Positions 45,286-54,607 of a stretch of DNA of 64,000 nucleotides are shown here, piece after piece. Position numbers and translations under genes: made by a program. The notes under the pieces are model-generated. The model searched no databases and was not told the origin of the DNA. It saw nothing but the letters and a program-made list of their open reading frames with translations. Source of the DNA: Gordonia zhaorongruii (GTDB taxonomy: Bacteria > Actinomycetota > Actinomycetes > Mycobacteriales > Mycobacteriaceae); the NCBI RefSeq assembly GCF_007559005.1, contig NZ_CP041763.1, forward strand, positions 186,001 to 250,000, in the 5' to 3' direction. The number at the start of each line of letters is the position of its first letter. The stretch's first letter is position 1.

Positions 45286-46455
45286 GTGGTGTCTGGTGCG
45301 AGCAAACATGTCCTTATTACGTTCGCGAGGTCGTTCCTGACCCTGAATCTCGCTCGCCTCATGGCGGCAGGCGGGCATCGGGTCACGGTCGTCGATTGCG
45401 TTCCGATCGCGGTGAGCCGCTATTCGAATGCGGTGTCCGCGTTCCACAGAGTGCCTGCGCCCAAGTTCGAGCCGCAGGAGTACTGCCGGGAGCTCGCAGC
45501 GATCGTGGAGGCCGAGAAGGTCGACATGGTGATCCCGATCCACGAGGAGACCGACATCCTCGCGATGATGGCCGGGCTGTTTCCCGAGACGTGCGAGCTG
45601 TTCCTGTCGCCGTTCGAGCTCGAGGACACGCTGCACAACAAGCTCTCGTACCAGCGGGCGCTGGACGAACACGGTTTCAGCACCCTGAAGTTCGCGGAGC
45701 TGTCGTCGCCCGACGATGTGGCCGCCCTCGACTTCACCACCCCGTTCGCCGTCAAGCAGGCGTACTCGCGTGGGTCGCAGGAGGTTTACAAGGTTTACCC
45801 GGGCGACGATCTGAGTCACCTCGCCTTCGATCCGACGAATCCGTGGATCGCGCAGGAGTGGCTGGAGGGCGACCGATACTGCACGTACTCCGTGTGCCGA
45901 GACGGCGAGGTGTACGCGCATGCGACGTATCCGGTGTCGTATGCGATCGACGGCAAGTCGTGCCTCACGTTCGAGCAGGTGGATCACGACGGAATCCTGG
46001 AGTGGACCAAGAAGTTCGCGAAGGCGGTCAACTTCACCGGGCACATGGGACTCGACTTCATCGACCACCCCGACCGGGGGCTGTACACGATCGAGTGCAA
46101 CCCGCGCGGGACGAGCGGCATCATGATGTTCACGCGCGACTGCGGGGTGCATCGGGCGTTCTTCGGCGAGAACTCCGAGATCGTCTTCCCACCCGCCGGA
46201 CGCACCACGATGATCGGTGCAGGCATGGCGATCTTCGGCTGGAAGAAGGATTCGTACCCGGACAACACATTCGGGAAGTTCTGGAAGCAGTTCCGCGAGG
46301 CGGACGACGTGATCGTCGACCCACTCGACCGGAAACCCGCCGTGATGATGCCGCTGGCCTACGCGAGCATCGCCCGGCAGGGTCACCGCTACGGTGTGGG
46401 CCTCGCCGAGGCGTTCATGCACGACCACGAGTGGGACGGCATCCGCATCACCTGA
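45286..46455 (+). CDS. Orphan ATP-grasp domain enzyme
   Basis: This 389-residue protein has an N-terminal pre-ATP-grasp Rossmann-like domain (VLITFARSFLTLNLARLMAAGGHRVTVVD). The ATP-grasp domain spans about 110-320, with FAVKQAYSRGSQEVYKV, AQEWLEGDRYCTYSVC and the metal-binding TIECNPRGTSG near 268. Such enzymes ligate a carboxylate to an amine or similar nucleophile; partners and product are unknown. The GTG at 45286 follows TACTCT by 6 nt. No biosynthetic partner genes are adjacent. Confidence 0.85.
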   Translation: MVSGASKHVLITFARSFLTLNLARLMAAGGHRVTVVDCVPIAVSRYSNAVSAFHRVPAPKFEPQEYCRELAAIVEAEKVDMVIPIHEETDILAMMAGLFPETCELFLSPFELEDTLHNKLSYQRALDEHGFSTLKFAELSSPDDVAALDFTTPFAVKQAYSRGSQEVYKVYPGDDLSHLAFDPTNPWIAQEWLEGDRYCTYSVCRDGEVYAHATYPVSYAIDGKSCLTFEQVDHDGILEWTKKFAKAVNFTGHMGLDFIDHPDRGLYTIECNPRGTSGIMMFTRDCGVHRAFFGENSEIVFPPAGRTTMIGAGMAIFGWKKDSYPDNTFGKFWKQFREADDVIVDPLDRKPAVMMPLAYASIARQGHRYGVGLAEAFMHDHEWDGIRIT

Positions 46456-46457
46456 CG

Positions 46458-46507
46458 GACTTCGATACGACGCCGGCGCCCGCAAGCTCAGGGGTCGTCA
46501 CTCAATC
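46458..46507 (-). repeat. Second, inverted copy of the GGTTGAGTG...ATCGAA element
   Basis: On the minus strand this reads GATTGAGTGACGAC and ends GTATCGAAGTCC, the same opening and closing cores as the element at 33703-33746, with a diverged middle. Confidence 0.45.
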
Positions 46508-46514
46508 GTCGAGG

Positions 46515-46534
46515 GGTGATCTATCGAGATCACC
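46515..46534. terminator. Hairpin between convergent genes
   Basis: GGTGATCT and AGATCACC form a perfect 8-bp stem with loop ATCG at the 3' end of the alpha/beta-hydrolase gene, facing the ATP-grasp gene. Confidence 0.5.
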
Positions 46535-47387
46535 GGATTCCAGGCCCTGCACAGAAGTCGACGACGGCCTGCGTCGCGCGGTGCTCGGGGTCGAGCATCA
46601 TCCCACCGTGGCCCTGCCCGTCGATGCGGAGGAAATCGGCATCGGGGATATGGGATGCGGCCTGGGCCGAGCCGTCGGCGGGGAAGAAGACGTCGTCGCC
46701 GAACCCGACGACCAGTGTCGGGCAGGAGATGGAGGCCAGGCGCTCGATCGTCGGCTCACCTGCGCGCATCCACGCGTACGACGCCGCCGTCTGCCCGTGC
46801 TGTCCCGCGTCGGACGCCCACGCGCTCTCCGGGCCGCCCATGAGGTCCCGCCAGGTGGCGACGGTCGCATCGTCGCGGAGCATCTCCGGCGACAGCGTGG
46901 TCATCAACTGCTCGAACAGCGATACCGATGCCGGAACGGCGCCGAGTCTTTCGATCAGTTCCAGTTCCATCTGGTTGACCACTTCGCCGATGGTCGACGA
47001 GCGGACACCTGCGACCATCGCGAGGCCGCGCACGGTGCCGCCCCAGACGTCGAGGAGCGCTTGCGAGACGTAGCAGCCCATCGAGTAGCCGACCAGCACG
47101 GCGTCGTTCACGCCGTAGTGATCGAGGACCTCAGCGGCGTCGACGGCCATGTGGTGCACCGAGTACGGCGCGGGTGGAGCCGACGAGGGTGCGATGCCGC
47201 GCGCAGAGTAGGTGACGACGCGGAAGCCGGCCGCCACGAGGGCTGCCGGCAGACCGGTGATCTGCCACGTGCCTGCAGGCATGCCGAGCCCCGCCGACAG
47301 CAGAACTGCCGGCCCGTCGCCGATGCTGGATGCCGAGATCTGCACACCGTCTCCGACGTCGACCATGTCCCGGTCCTCGCGGCTCAT
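46530..47387 (-). CDS. Alpha/beta-fold hydrolase
   Basis: This 285-residue hydrolase has the catalytic Ser in VGYSMGCYV (about 98-106), a probable Asp in VVGFGDD and His in DGQGHGGM near 266. It has no signal peptide. The fold covers esterases, epoxide hydrolases and peroxidases; the substrate is not inferable. The start is the ATG at 47387. Confidence 0.87.
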   Translation of the reverse strand: MSREDRDMVDVGDGVQISASSIGDGPAVLLSAGLGMPAGTWQITGLPAALVAAGFRVVTYSARGIAPSSAPPAPYSVHHMAVDAAEVLDHYGVNDAVLVGYSMGCYVSQALLDVWGGTVRGLAMVAGVRSSTIGEVVNQMELELIERLGAVPASVSLFEQLMTTLSPEMLRDDATVATWRDLMGGPESAWASDAGQHGQTAASYAWMRAGEPTIERLASISCPTLVVGFGDDVFFPADGSAQAASHIPDADFLRIDGQGHGGMMLDPEHRATQAVVDFCAGPGIR

Positions 47388-47430
47388 CGGATCACCGCCG
47401 TACCTCCGCCGGCCACGTGCTCAGCCCAGA

Positions 47431-47448
47431 TTCCGGTCACCACCGGAA
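47431..47448. terminator. 18-bp perfect palindrome after lysE
   Basis: TTCCGGT and ACCGGAA surround CACC, 29 nt beyond the lysE stop and 44 nt upstream of the hydrolase start on the same strand. It could terminate lysE or serve as an operator for the hydrolase. Confidence 0.4.
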
Positions 47449-47476
47449 CGCTACACGGATCGTGTTCTCGCGTGGC

Positions 47477-48100
47477 TCAGCTCATCGCGATCAGGCTGAC
47501 GCCCAGACCGCCCATCATCACTGCGATCGCCGCGTCGAGGATGCGCCATGCGCGCACGGACGAGAACATCGGTGCCATCCGCTTCGAGCCGAAGCCGAGT
47601 GCGGTGAACCAGATGAGGCTGGACGCGCAGGCGCCGAAGGTGAACGCCCAGCGCGCGTCGGCATGACTGTTGGCGATGGACCCCAGGGTGAGCACGGTAT
47701 CGAGGTACGTGTGCGGATTGAGCCAGGTCAGTGCCAGTGCGGTGCCGAGCGCGGCCCAGAGCCCCCGGTTGCGGTCTGGATCGTCGTTCGACGCCGATCC
47801 GACCGTGGGACGCCACGCTCGATGCCCGGCGAGCAGGCCGAGGACGATCAGGTAACCGCCGCCGACGACCTTCGCAGCGCTGACTGCGCTCGGATGGGCT
47901 GTCACGACCGCGCCGAGTCCGGCCGTGCCTGCACTGATCAGGATGACGTCGGAGACGACGCAGACCGCCACGACGGGGACCACATGCGAGCCGCGGACGC
48001 CCTGCCGGATCACGAAGATGTTCTGCGGCCCGATGGCGACGATGAGACCTGTGCCGGTGGCGAGGCCGACGAGGGCGGCGAGCAGAAGGGTCGTGGTCAC
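47477..48100 (-). CDS. LysE/ArgO-type basic amino acid exporter
   Basis: This 207-residue inner-membrane exporter has about six helices. It shows the LysE family motif LIVAIGPQNIFVIRQGVRG (about 19-37) and LTWLNPHTYLDTVLTLG. It exports lysine and arginine in C. glutamicum (LysE) and arginine in E. coli (ArgO). The GTG at 48100 follows TACCGT by 7 nt. It is divergent from a LysG/ArgP-type regulator, the usual pairing. Confidence 0.93.
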   Translation of the reverse strand: MTTTLLLAALVGLATGTGLIVAIGPQNIFVIRQGVRGSHVVPVVAVCVVSDVILISAGTAGLGAVVTAHPSAVSAAKVVGGGYLIVLGLLAGHRAWRPTVGSASNDDPDRNRGLWAALGTALALTWLNPHTYLDTVLTLGSIANSHADARWAFTFGACASSLIWFTALGFGSKRMAPMFSSVRAWRILDAAIAVMMGGLGVSLIAMS

Positions 48101-48172
48101 GTCATCGACGGTAGGAACGGCCTGATGGTTAGTCCAGTGAATGATTCTTAGGAAAGGTTAGAGTTTCTAATT

Positions 48173-49135
48173 GTGATTCTCGACATGGACGTCTCCGCTG
48201 AAAGCCTGGTCACCCTGACTGCCGTGCTCCGGGAGGGCACCTTCGAGGCTGCGGCCGTATCGCTGCACGTCACTCCGTCTGCGGTCAGTCAGCGGGTGAA
48301 GGCGCTCGAGCACTCCGTCGGCCGGATCCTGGTGCGGCGCACCAAGCCGGTGACCGCAACGCCTGATGGGGAAGTGCTGGCGAGGCTGGGGGAGCAATGG
48401 TCGCTCCTGGTCGCCGAGGCCCGCGGCGAACTCACCGGCATCGCGCACGAACCCGACGTCGATCCGCGTCTGCTGCCGCGGGTCGTGCTGAAGATCGCGT
48501 GCAACGCCGATTCCCTCGCCACCTGGTTCCTCCCGGTGGTCGCCTCGTTCCACGAGGCGCACCCGGTGTCGCTCGACCTGCATCGTGACGACGAGAGCGT
48601 GACCACCGACTTGCTGCGTGCGGGCGACGTGGTCGGCGCCGTCACCTCCGAACCGGTCGTGGTGCGCGGTTGCGAGACGGTCGAACTGGGGTCATTGCGC
48701 TACTTCCCGGTCGCATCACCGGACTTCATCGCCCGATGGCTGCCTGATGGAGTCCGGGCGCGTGACATGCGGTACGCGCCGATGGTGATGTTCGACCCGA
48801 ATGATCACCTGCAGATCAAGGCGCTCAAACAGCTTGTCGTCGAACCTGTCTCGCCTCCGGTGAATTACATTCCCGCGGCGGCCGAGTATCGGCGCGCAAT
48901 CCAGGCTGGAATCGGCTGGGGTGCGGTTCCGGAAGTGGAGATCGACGACGAGCACACCGGCAGGCAGCTCATCCCGCTGTCGCAGAAGCCGATCGACGTC
49001 CCCCTGTACTGGCAGTACTGGAAGCTGCGGTCGCCTCTCGTCACCGCGTTGACGGAGCTCATCGTCGATCATGCGCGTCGCGAGCTGGTCCGGCCGCGTC
49101 GCGGTGCGCAGCCGGTCCCCTCGGGCGGGCGCTGA
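48173..49135 (+). CDS. lysG: LysG/ArgP-type LysR regulator of lysine/arginine export
   Basis: This 320-residue LysR protein has the helix-turn-helix at about 10-65 (LVTLTAVLREGTFEAAAVSLHVTPSAVSQRVKALE). Its effector domain is like ArgP: LPVVASFHEAHPVSLDLHRDDE, LGSLRYFPVASPDF, and GIGWGAVPEVE. It activates the divergent exporter when lysine, arginine or histidine accumulates. The GTG at 48173 is used; an ATG four codons in (48185) is the alternative. The C-terminal extension is rich in Arg. Confidence 0.9.
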   Translation: MILDMDVSAESLVTLTAVLREGTFEAAAVSLHVTPSAVSQRVKALEHSVGRILVRRTKPVTATPDGEVLARLGEQWSLLVAEARGELTGIAHEPDVDPRLLPRVVLKIACNADSLATWFLPVVASFHEAHPVSLDLHRDDESVTTDLLRAGDVVGAVTSEPVVVRGCETVELGSLRYFPVASPDFIARWLPDGVRARDMRYAPMVMFDPNDHLQIKALKQLVVEPVSPPVNYIPAAAEYRRAIQAGIGWGAVPEVEIDDEHTGRQLIPLSQKPIDVPLYWQYWKLRSPLVTALTELIVDHARRELVRPRRGAQPVPSGGR

Positions 49136-49154
49136 CGGACTCGTGCGGCGTCAG

Positions 49155-50225
49155 TCAGCGGCGGTACGTGGTGCGGTACGCGTGCTCGGCGCCCGGTCGG
49201 TCGGCCGAGACCTCGTAGACGTCGAGGGACACCGTGCTCGGCGTGACCTCGAGCGACATGAACCCGCGGTCCCGGAAGTTCTCGTACTTCGCCCGGAACC
49301 GCTTTCGCGACGAGCTCGACACCGACTTGCCGGCGGCGCCGGAGATGATCTGACGCGTGCCCTGCAAGCCGCGGACGTTCTCCAGAACCTGCTGACTGTG
49401 GTCGTGACCGGACAGCAGAAACTGTGCACGGCCGGCGACATGGCGCTCCACGAAATCCTTCAGCGCCTGTCCGTTGAGTGGCGCAGGAAGCCCGTCGTAG
49501 TCTCCCGCCGGGCCGTGCGGTCCGTTGTTCGCATACGGGTGATGAGTGCACACGAACTTCCACGGGGCGGTCGATGTGCGCAGGCTCTTGTCGAGCCAGC
49601 GCGCCTGGCGCGTCATGAAGTGCCCGCCCGGTTCCCACTCCGGTGAGAGGAACGGCGGGATGTACGCAGCGAGCGGGTTCAGATCCAGGACGAAGAACTC
49701 GGCCGGCCCGAATGAGACCGAGTAGTACCGCGACGGCATGTACCAACGTTCGGAGCGTGAGTGGTACTTCACCTCCGATTCGCCCCGCAGCAGCCAGCCG
49801 CCGTCGCCGGGGAAGATCGCGGAATTGTCGTGGTTGCCGAGCGTCATCAGCCACGGGAAGTCCAGGCCGCGGTTGGGCTTCTCGAACTTGGTCTGGAACT
49901 GATGGTCGTCGGGGCCGTTCGCTCCGGCCTCGTAGATGTTGTCGCCGAGGCCGATCGCAGCGTCGAACGGTGTGGCCGCGTGCAGCTTTCGGGCGGCGTC
50001 GGCCACCGCGTACTGGGGCTTCCCGCCGGTCCCCGCATCTCCGGTGAGCAGAACTCGGACCGTGTCGGACTTGAACGGGATCGGGTACCTGTCGGCGGCA
50101 GATGCGGCGGGAGCGCCGACCCCGGCTGCACCCACCGTCGCCGCGGTGCCCACTGCGGCGGCGCCCGCGAGGAACGCCCGGCGGTCGACATCCGTGCTGA
50201 ATCGGCGGCGGTGGTTCTCGGTCAT
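49155..50225 (-). CDS. Tat-exported metallophosphoesterase (purple acid phosphatase-like)
   Basis: This 356-residue exported phosphatase has a twin-arginine signal (VDRRAFLAGAAAVG, about 13-26). The calcineurin-like metal motifs are in order: LTGDAG, GLGDN, GNHD, THHPYANN and SGHDHS. It likely releases phosphate outside the membrane. A second exported phosphatase (PhoD) is divergently encoded 115 bp away, suggesting phosphate scavenging. Confidence 0.88.
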   Translation of the reverse strand: MTENHRRRFSTDVDRRAFLAGAAAVGTAATVGAAGVGAPAASAADRYPIPFKSDTVRVLLTGDAGTGGKPQYAVADAARKLHAATPFDAAIGLGDNIYEAGANGPDDHQFQTKFEKPNRGLDFPWLMTLGNHDNSAIFPGDGGWLLRGESEVKYHSRSERWYMPSRYYSVSFGPAEFFVLDLNPLAAYIPPFLSPEWEPGGHFMTRQARWLDKSLRTSTAPWKFVCTHHPYANNGPHGPAGDYDGLPAPLNGQALKDFVERHVAGRAQFLLSGHDHSQQVLENVRGLQGTRQIISGAAGKSVSSSSRKRFRAKYENFRDRGFMSLEVTPSTVSLDVYEVSADRPGAEHAYRTTYRR

Positions 50226-50340
50226 GGGGAGATCCTGGCATGAACGGGTGAACGGGAGGTGGCGGACGGGAGTCTTCGCCGAACCCCGTCGTCAACCGCG
50301 GTTCACCGCGCGGTCATCACGGTGTGGAACCGTCGTCGCG

Positions 50341-52008
50341 GTGTCCGAATCAACAGTCTCCTCCGCCCTCGACCGCCGTGCCTTCATCGGCGCGGCCGGT
50401 GTCGGTGCACTCGCCGTGACCCTTCCGGCGGCCGGCATCACCGCGGGCGCTGCGGCGGCCGCGCCGCGAGTGTTCCGTCATGCGGTGGCGTCCGGTGATC
50501 CGCTGCCCGACGGGGTCATCATCTGGACGCGGGTCACGCCGACTGCCGACGCAACTCCCGGATCGCGTCGGGGCGCAGGGTCCACGATCATCTGGGAGGT
50601 GGCCGCCGACCGCGGCTTCTCATCGATCGCGGCATCCGGGACGACGACGACTGACGCCTCGCGTGATCACACCGTCAAGGTCGACGTCTCCGGACTGGCA
50701 GCTGCGACGGACTACTGGTACCGGTTCCGCATCGTCGGCGGCCCGGCAGCCGGGAAGGTCTCTCCGGTGGGCCGCACCAAGACTGCGCCCGCAGCCGGCG
50801 CGGATGTGGCGTTGGCGCGGTTCGGTGTCGTGAGCTGTTCGAACTGGGAGGCGGGTTACTTCTCCGCTTACCGATTCCTCGCTGCGCGCAGCGATCTCGA
50901 CGCCGTCATCCACCTCGGTGATTACATCTACGAGTACGGGGCCGGGGAGTACACCGGCAAGAACGGGCCGGTCCGCACCCATCGACCGGCCGCCGATATC
51001 GTCTCGCTCGCCGATTACCGCACCCGCCACGGGCAGTACAAGACCGACCCGGACCTGCAGGCCGTGCACTCCCGGCACCCGTTCATCTGCACATGGGACG
51101 ATCACGAATCGGCCGATAACTCGTGGGAGCGCGGAGCCGAGAACCACGAGCCGTCCCAAGGGTCGTGGGCGAAGCGGAAGGCGCGCGCGGACCAGGCCTA
51201 CTTCGAGTGGATGCCGGTGCGTCCGCAGGTGTCCGACGGCAATCGCCATGTCTACCGCCGCCTGCGCTACGGAAGGCTGCTGGAACTGTCGATGCTCGAT
51301 CTGCGGACGTACCGCGACAAGGAGGTCAGTCGGTTCTCCCGCAAGTCCGACGATCCGTCGCGCACCATCACCGGTCGACGCCAGATGGAGTGGCTCTCCG
51401 GTGGCATCGCCACCTCGATCGCGAGATGGCAGATCGTCGGCAATCCGGTGATGATCTCGCCGGTCCTCATTCCGCCGCTCGACCGGGAGCGAACTGCGGC
51501 GCTGACCGAACTGCTGGGAGTTCCGGCGGATGGCGTCCAGTACAACGGCGACCAGTGGGACGGATACCCGAAGGATCGGGCGCGATTGATGAAGGCGATC
51601 GATGACGCCGACAAGCGGAACGTCGTGTTCATCACCGGTGACATCCACATGTCGTGGGCCAACGAGATTCCGCGTCAGGCGGCGGACTATCCCGGTGCTG
51701 GTACGACGGGCGTCGAGTTCGTGGTGACATCGGTGACGTCGAACAATCTCGACGACATGGTGAAGCTGCCGGAGGGGGTCGCGAACGGACCTGCGGCAGC
51801 GGCTATCTCGGGAGCCAATCACCACGCCCGGTGGGTTGAGGCGGACTCGCACGGGTACTCGGTCATGACGGTCACCCCGGCTGCCGCCCAGATGGACTGG
51901 TACTTCGTGAAGGATCGAACCGATCGTCGTACGGCCCAGTTCTTCGCGCAGTCGTGGAAGGTGAGGTCGGGAACTCGGCGCCTGACGAGATCTAGTCGTC
52001 CCGCCTGA
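50341..52008 (+). CDS. phoD: PhoD-like alkaline phosphatase/phosphodiesterase
   Basis: This 555-residue exported enzyme has a twin-arginine signal (LDRRAFIGAAGVGALAV, about 9-25). The PhoD N-terminal domain follows (FRHAVASGDPLPDGVIIWTRVTP), then the metal-binding core: HLGDYIYEYG, CTWDDHES and FITGDIHMSW. It releases phosphate from esters with Ca/Fe metals. The GTG at 50341 opens the signal sequence. Confidence 0.93.
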   Translation: MSESTVSSALDRRAFIGAAGVGALAVTLPAAGITAGAAAAAPRVFRHAVASGDPLPDGVIIWTRVTPTADATPGSRRGAGSTIIWEVAADRGFSSIAASGTTTTDASRDHTVKVDVSGLAAATDYWYRFRIVGGPAAGKVSPVGRTKTAPAAGADVALARFGVVSCSNWEAGYFSAYRFLAARSDLDAVIHLGDYIYEYGAGEYTGKNGPVRTHRPAADIVSLADYRTRHGQYKTDPDLQAVHSRHPFICTWDDHESADNSWERGAENHEPSQGSWAKRKARADQAYFEWMPVRPQVSDGNRHVYRRLRYGRLLELSMLDLRTYRDKEVSRFSRKSDDPSRTITGRRQMEWLSGGIATSIARWQIVGNPVMISPVLIPPLDRERTAALTELLGVPADGVQYNGDQWDGYPKDRARLMKAIDDADKRNVVFITGDIHMSWANEIPRQAADYPGAGTTGVEFVVTSVTSNNLDDMVKLPEGVANGPAAAAISGANHHARWVEADSHGYSVMTVTPAAAQMDWYFVKDRTDRRTAQFFAQSWKVRSGTRRLTRSSRPA

Positions 52009-52035
52009 TCGTTCCCGGTCTTCAGGTCGGCTATC

Positions 52036-52057
52036 GGTGATATTCTGGTGATATCAC
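52036..52057. promoter_or_regulatory. Repeated GGTGATAT and palindrome GTGATATCAC upstream of the SPFH operon
   Basis: GGTGATAT occurs at 52036-52043 and 52047-52054, 11 bp apart, the second extended to the palindrome GTGATATCAC. The site overlaps a TATTCT -10-like box. Autoregulation by the Arc-type protein encoded downstream is plausible. Confidence 0.5.
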
Positions 52058-52091
52058 TTCGATGGTCGAAGCGAGACGTCAGGAGGCTCTG

Positions 52092-52976
52092 ATGACATTC
52101 CGGAACGCATGGCGGACCAACGGGTTCGCGGCACTGCTCATCGGTGTGGTGATCCTCCTGGTGTGCGCGGCGGCGGGTATCGGAGCAGCAGCGCTCATGT
52201 CCGATGGCGGTTCAGGTGCGCTGGCCATCGTGATCGTGGTCGCCATCCTCCTCGGCTTGGCGACTCTGCTCGGGTTGACGGGCCTGACGATCATCGGACC
52301 GAACGAGGCCAAGGTGGTGCAGTTCTTCGGCCGGTACGTCGGATCGGTCAGCGAGCCGGGGTTCTTCGCGGTGCTGCCACTCTCGGAAAAGCGGCCGATC
52401 TCGCTGCGGGTGCGGAACTTCGAGACTCAGATGCTCAAGGTGAACGACGCCGACGGCAATCCCGTCGAGATCGCCGCAGTCGTGGCGTACCGGGTCGTGG
52501 ACAGCTTCAAGGCGGCGTTCGCGGTCGACGACTACGAGCAGTACGTCGCGACGCAGTCCGAGGCTGCCGTGCGGCACCTCGCGACGACCCATCCGTACGA
52601 CGCTCACGAGGCGGACCGCACCAGCCTGCGCGATGGTGCGACGGTCGCCGAGGAACTCACCACCGAACTGCGCGAGCGGACCGAGACCGCGGGCATCGAG
52701 ATCATCGAAGCCCGCATCACTCATCTCGCATATGCGCCGGAGATCGCCCAGGCGATGCTCGTCCGGCAGCAGGCGTCGCAGGTGGTCGCCGCACGTCAGC
52801 AGATCGTCGAAGGTGCCGTCGGCATGGTGGGCTTGGCGCTCGACCGGTTGTCGGCGCAGGGTGTCGTCGAACTGGACGAGGAGCGCCGGGCGACGATGGT
52901 GTCGAACCTCCTCGTGGTGCTGTGCGCCGATCGGGGACCGCAGCCCGTGGTCAACACCGGGTCGCTGTACAACTGA
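52092..52976 (+). CDS. SPFH/Band 7 domain membrane protein
   Basis: This 294-residue membrane-anchored protein has two N-terminal hydrophobic segments at about 10-70. The SPFH domain spans about 75-230 (LTIIGPNEAKVVQFFGRYVGSV, VNDADGNPVEIAAVVAYRV), and a helical end region follows. Stomatin/flotillin-like proteins organise membrane microdomains. The ATG at 52092 has AGGAGG 6 nt upstream; an earlier in-frame ATG lacks one. It is co-transcribed with the Arc-like gene 15 nt downstream. Confidence 0.9.
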   Translation: MTFRNAWRTNGFAALLIGVVILLVCAAAGIGAAALMSDGGSGALAIVIVVAILLGLATLLGLTGLTIIGPNEAKVVQFFGRYVGSVSEPGFFAVLPLSEKRPISLRVRNFETQMLKVNDADGNPVEIAAVVAYRVVDSFKAAFAVDDYEQYVATQSEAAVRHLATTHPYDAHEADRTSLRDGATVAEELTTELRERTETAGIEIIEARITHLAYAPEIAQAMLVRQQASQVVAARQQIVEGAVGMVGLALDRLSAQGVVELDEERRATMVSNLLVVLCADRGPQPVVNTGSLYN

Positions 52977-52991
52977 CGCGGGAACAGAGCG

Positions 52992-53186
52992 ATGAGTGAT
53001 CGAACGGACGTCGAGCGCCCGTCGAAGCGGGAGCCCAAGAAGGTTCTGCTGCGGCTGGACCCCGACGTGCATGCCGCGATCGCGCAGTGGGCGTCAGACG
53101 ACCTGCGCAGTGTGAACGCGCAATTGGAGTACGCGCTGCGGATGGCGCTGAAGCAGACGGGGCGTGCGCCGAGACCACGTCGCTGA
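52992..53186 (+). CDS. Arc-type ribbon-helix-helix protein
   Basis: This 64-residue protein has the RHH core KKVLLRLDPDVHAAIAQWA (about 16-34) and a following helix (LRSVNAQLEYALRMAL). A basic C-terminus follows. Such proteins are regularly found with SPFH proteins in an SPFH-Arc cassette and probably regulate it, here through the GTGATATCAC element. It ends 6 nt before the convergent GH1 gene. Confidence 0.88.
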   Translation: MSDRTDVERPSKREPKKVLLRLDPDVHAAIAQWASDDLRSVNAQLEYALRMALKQTGRAPRPRR

Positions 53187-53192
53187 TCGCGT

Positions 53193-54515
53193 TCACCGAA
53201 CCGGACGAGCGCAACTCGCAGGTGCGGCGACCAGTGAGCACCACACCGCGGGCCGCGTGGGTCCCCGTGACGGGCCGACTCCGTTGCGGGCGGTGATCCG
53301 CCGGTACACGGGGACCGCGTCGGTCGGGCGTCGGACCAATGCCGGATCGGTCTTCACGTCCACCGTGTACAGGCCGAACCTCGCGTCGTAGTTGCCCCAT
53401 TCGTAATTGTCGGTGAGCGACCAGTAGTTGAAGCCGATCACGTCGTATCCGTCGTCGCGGGCGCGCTGCGTCCAGTAGACGAGGTCGTGCAGGTGGTCCG
53501 AACGCCGGTACCCGTCGGATCGCGGCCTGCCGTTCTCGGTGACCATTCCGGACTCGACGACGTACAGCGGTGTATCCGGGTACCGTTCGCCCAGATCACG
53601 AAGGGCGTAGTAGATTCCGTCGGCGGCCATCGACGCGTCCCACATCCGGTCGATCGCGGCCGACGCGACACTCAGGTCCGTCGGCGTCAGTGAGTAGTAG
53701 TAGTCCACGCCGACGTAGTCGATCTTGTCGGCGATGCGGTCGAGGATCGCACGGTCGACGAGCGGCTCCACGGTGGGCAGGTAGGCGACGTTCGACGACA
53801 CCATGGCAGCCGGATCGCGACGGTGGATGTGGTCGTAGATGCTCCGGTGAACCGCAACCAGTCGGTCGGTCATCAGCGGGACTTCGTCGATCGATATCCC
53901 GCCGTACTGCACCTCTCTCGCGAGGTAGGTGACGGGCTCGTTGATGGTGATCCAGAGTGGGTGGTACTTCACGAAGCGATCGACGATCATCCGGTTGTGG
54001 CGGAGCCAGGCCCGTGGAGTGCCGGCCCAGCCCCAGCCGCCGTGGTCGGCGATCCAGGCCGGATAGACCCAGTGATCGAGAGTGATCATCGGGCGCATAC
54101 CCGCGTCGACGATGGTCCGGATCAGGTCGTCGTAGTAGGCGAGTTCGCGCTGGTCGATGCGGCCCGGGCGAGGCTCCACGCGTGCCCATTCGATGCCGAC
54201 CCGGTACACCTCGACGCCGAGGGCCTTCGCGAGTGCGACGTCCTCCCGGTAGCGGTGACGGAAGTCGACGGACGTGCCGACTGCGTCATCGGTCTTACCT
54301 GCGCGGATGTATCGGGTCCAATTACTCGGAGGCGAATGGCCTTCTGCTTGGAAGCCGGACGACGACACACCCCAGAGGAATCCCTTCGGCATCGGCGTCA
54401 CACGTGGCGCGGCATCTGCGGTACCGGCCGCGATGAGCGGCGTGAGCATCGCTACGGCGGCCAGTATCGCCAGGATCGGACGCAGGATCGGGCTCCGTGG
54501 CGGGCATGCTCCCAC
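53193..54515 (-). CDS. Secreted glycoside hydrolase family 1 enzyme
   Basis: This 440-residue secreted enzyme has a signal peptide at about 1-36. It shows FLWGVSSSGFQAEG, the acid/base Glu193 in TINEP and the nucleophile Glu321 in YVVESGM. It is a beta-glycosidase fold; the sugar specificity is unknown. The GTG at 54515 has TAGGAG 8 nt upstream. It follows an ascorbate-type PTS gene on the same strand by 92 nt, so co-expression is likely. Secretion of a GH1 enzyme is unusual, since most are cytoplasmic. Confidence 0.87.
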   Translation of the reverse strand: MGACPPRSPILRPILAILAAVAMLTPLIAAGTADAAPRVTPMPKGFLWGVSSSGFQAEGHSPPSNWTRYIRAGKTDDAVGTSVDFRHRYREDVALAKALGVEVYRVGIEWARVEPRPGRIDQRELAYYDDLIRTIVDAGMRPMITLDHWVYPAWIADHGGWGWAGTPRAWLRHNRMIVDRFVKYHPLWITINEPVTYLAREVQYGGISIDEVPLMTDRLVAVHRSIYDHIHRRDPAAMVSSNVAYLPTVEPLVDRAILDRIADKIDYVGVDYYYSLTPTDLSVASAAIDRMWDASMAADGIYYALRDLGERYPDTPLYVVESGMVTENGRPRSDGYRRSDHLHDLVYWTQRARDDGYDVIGFNYWSLTDNYEWGNYDARFGLYTVDVKTDPALVRRPTDAVPVYRRITARNGVGPSRGPTRPAVWCSLVAAPASCARPVR

Positions 54516-54607
54516 GATCGGATTCTCCTATCGATGGTTGAGCGAGAATAGCGAGGCGAACCTGTTCTCCGTTTCCTGTCGCCGCTGGTCACCACTCGGT
54601 GACGCCG

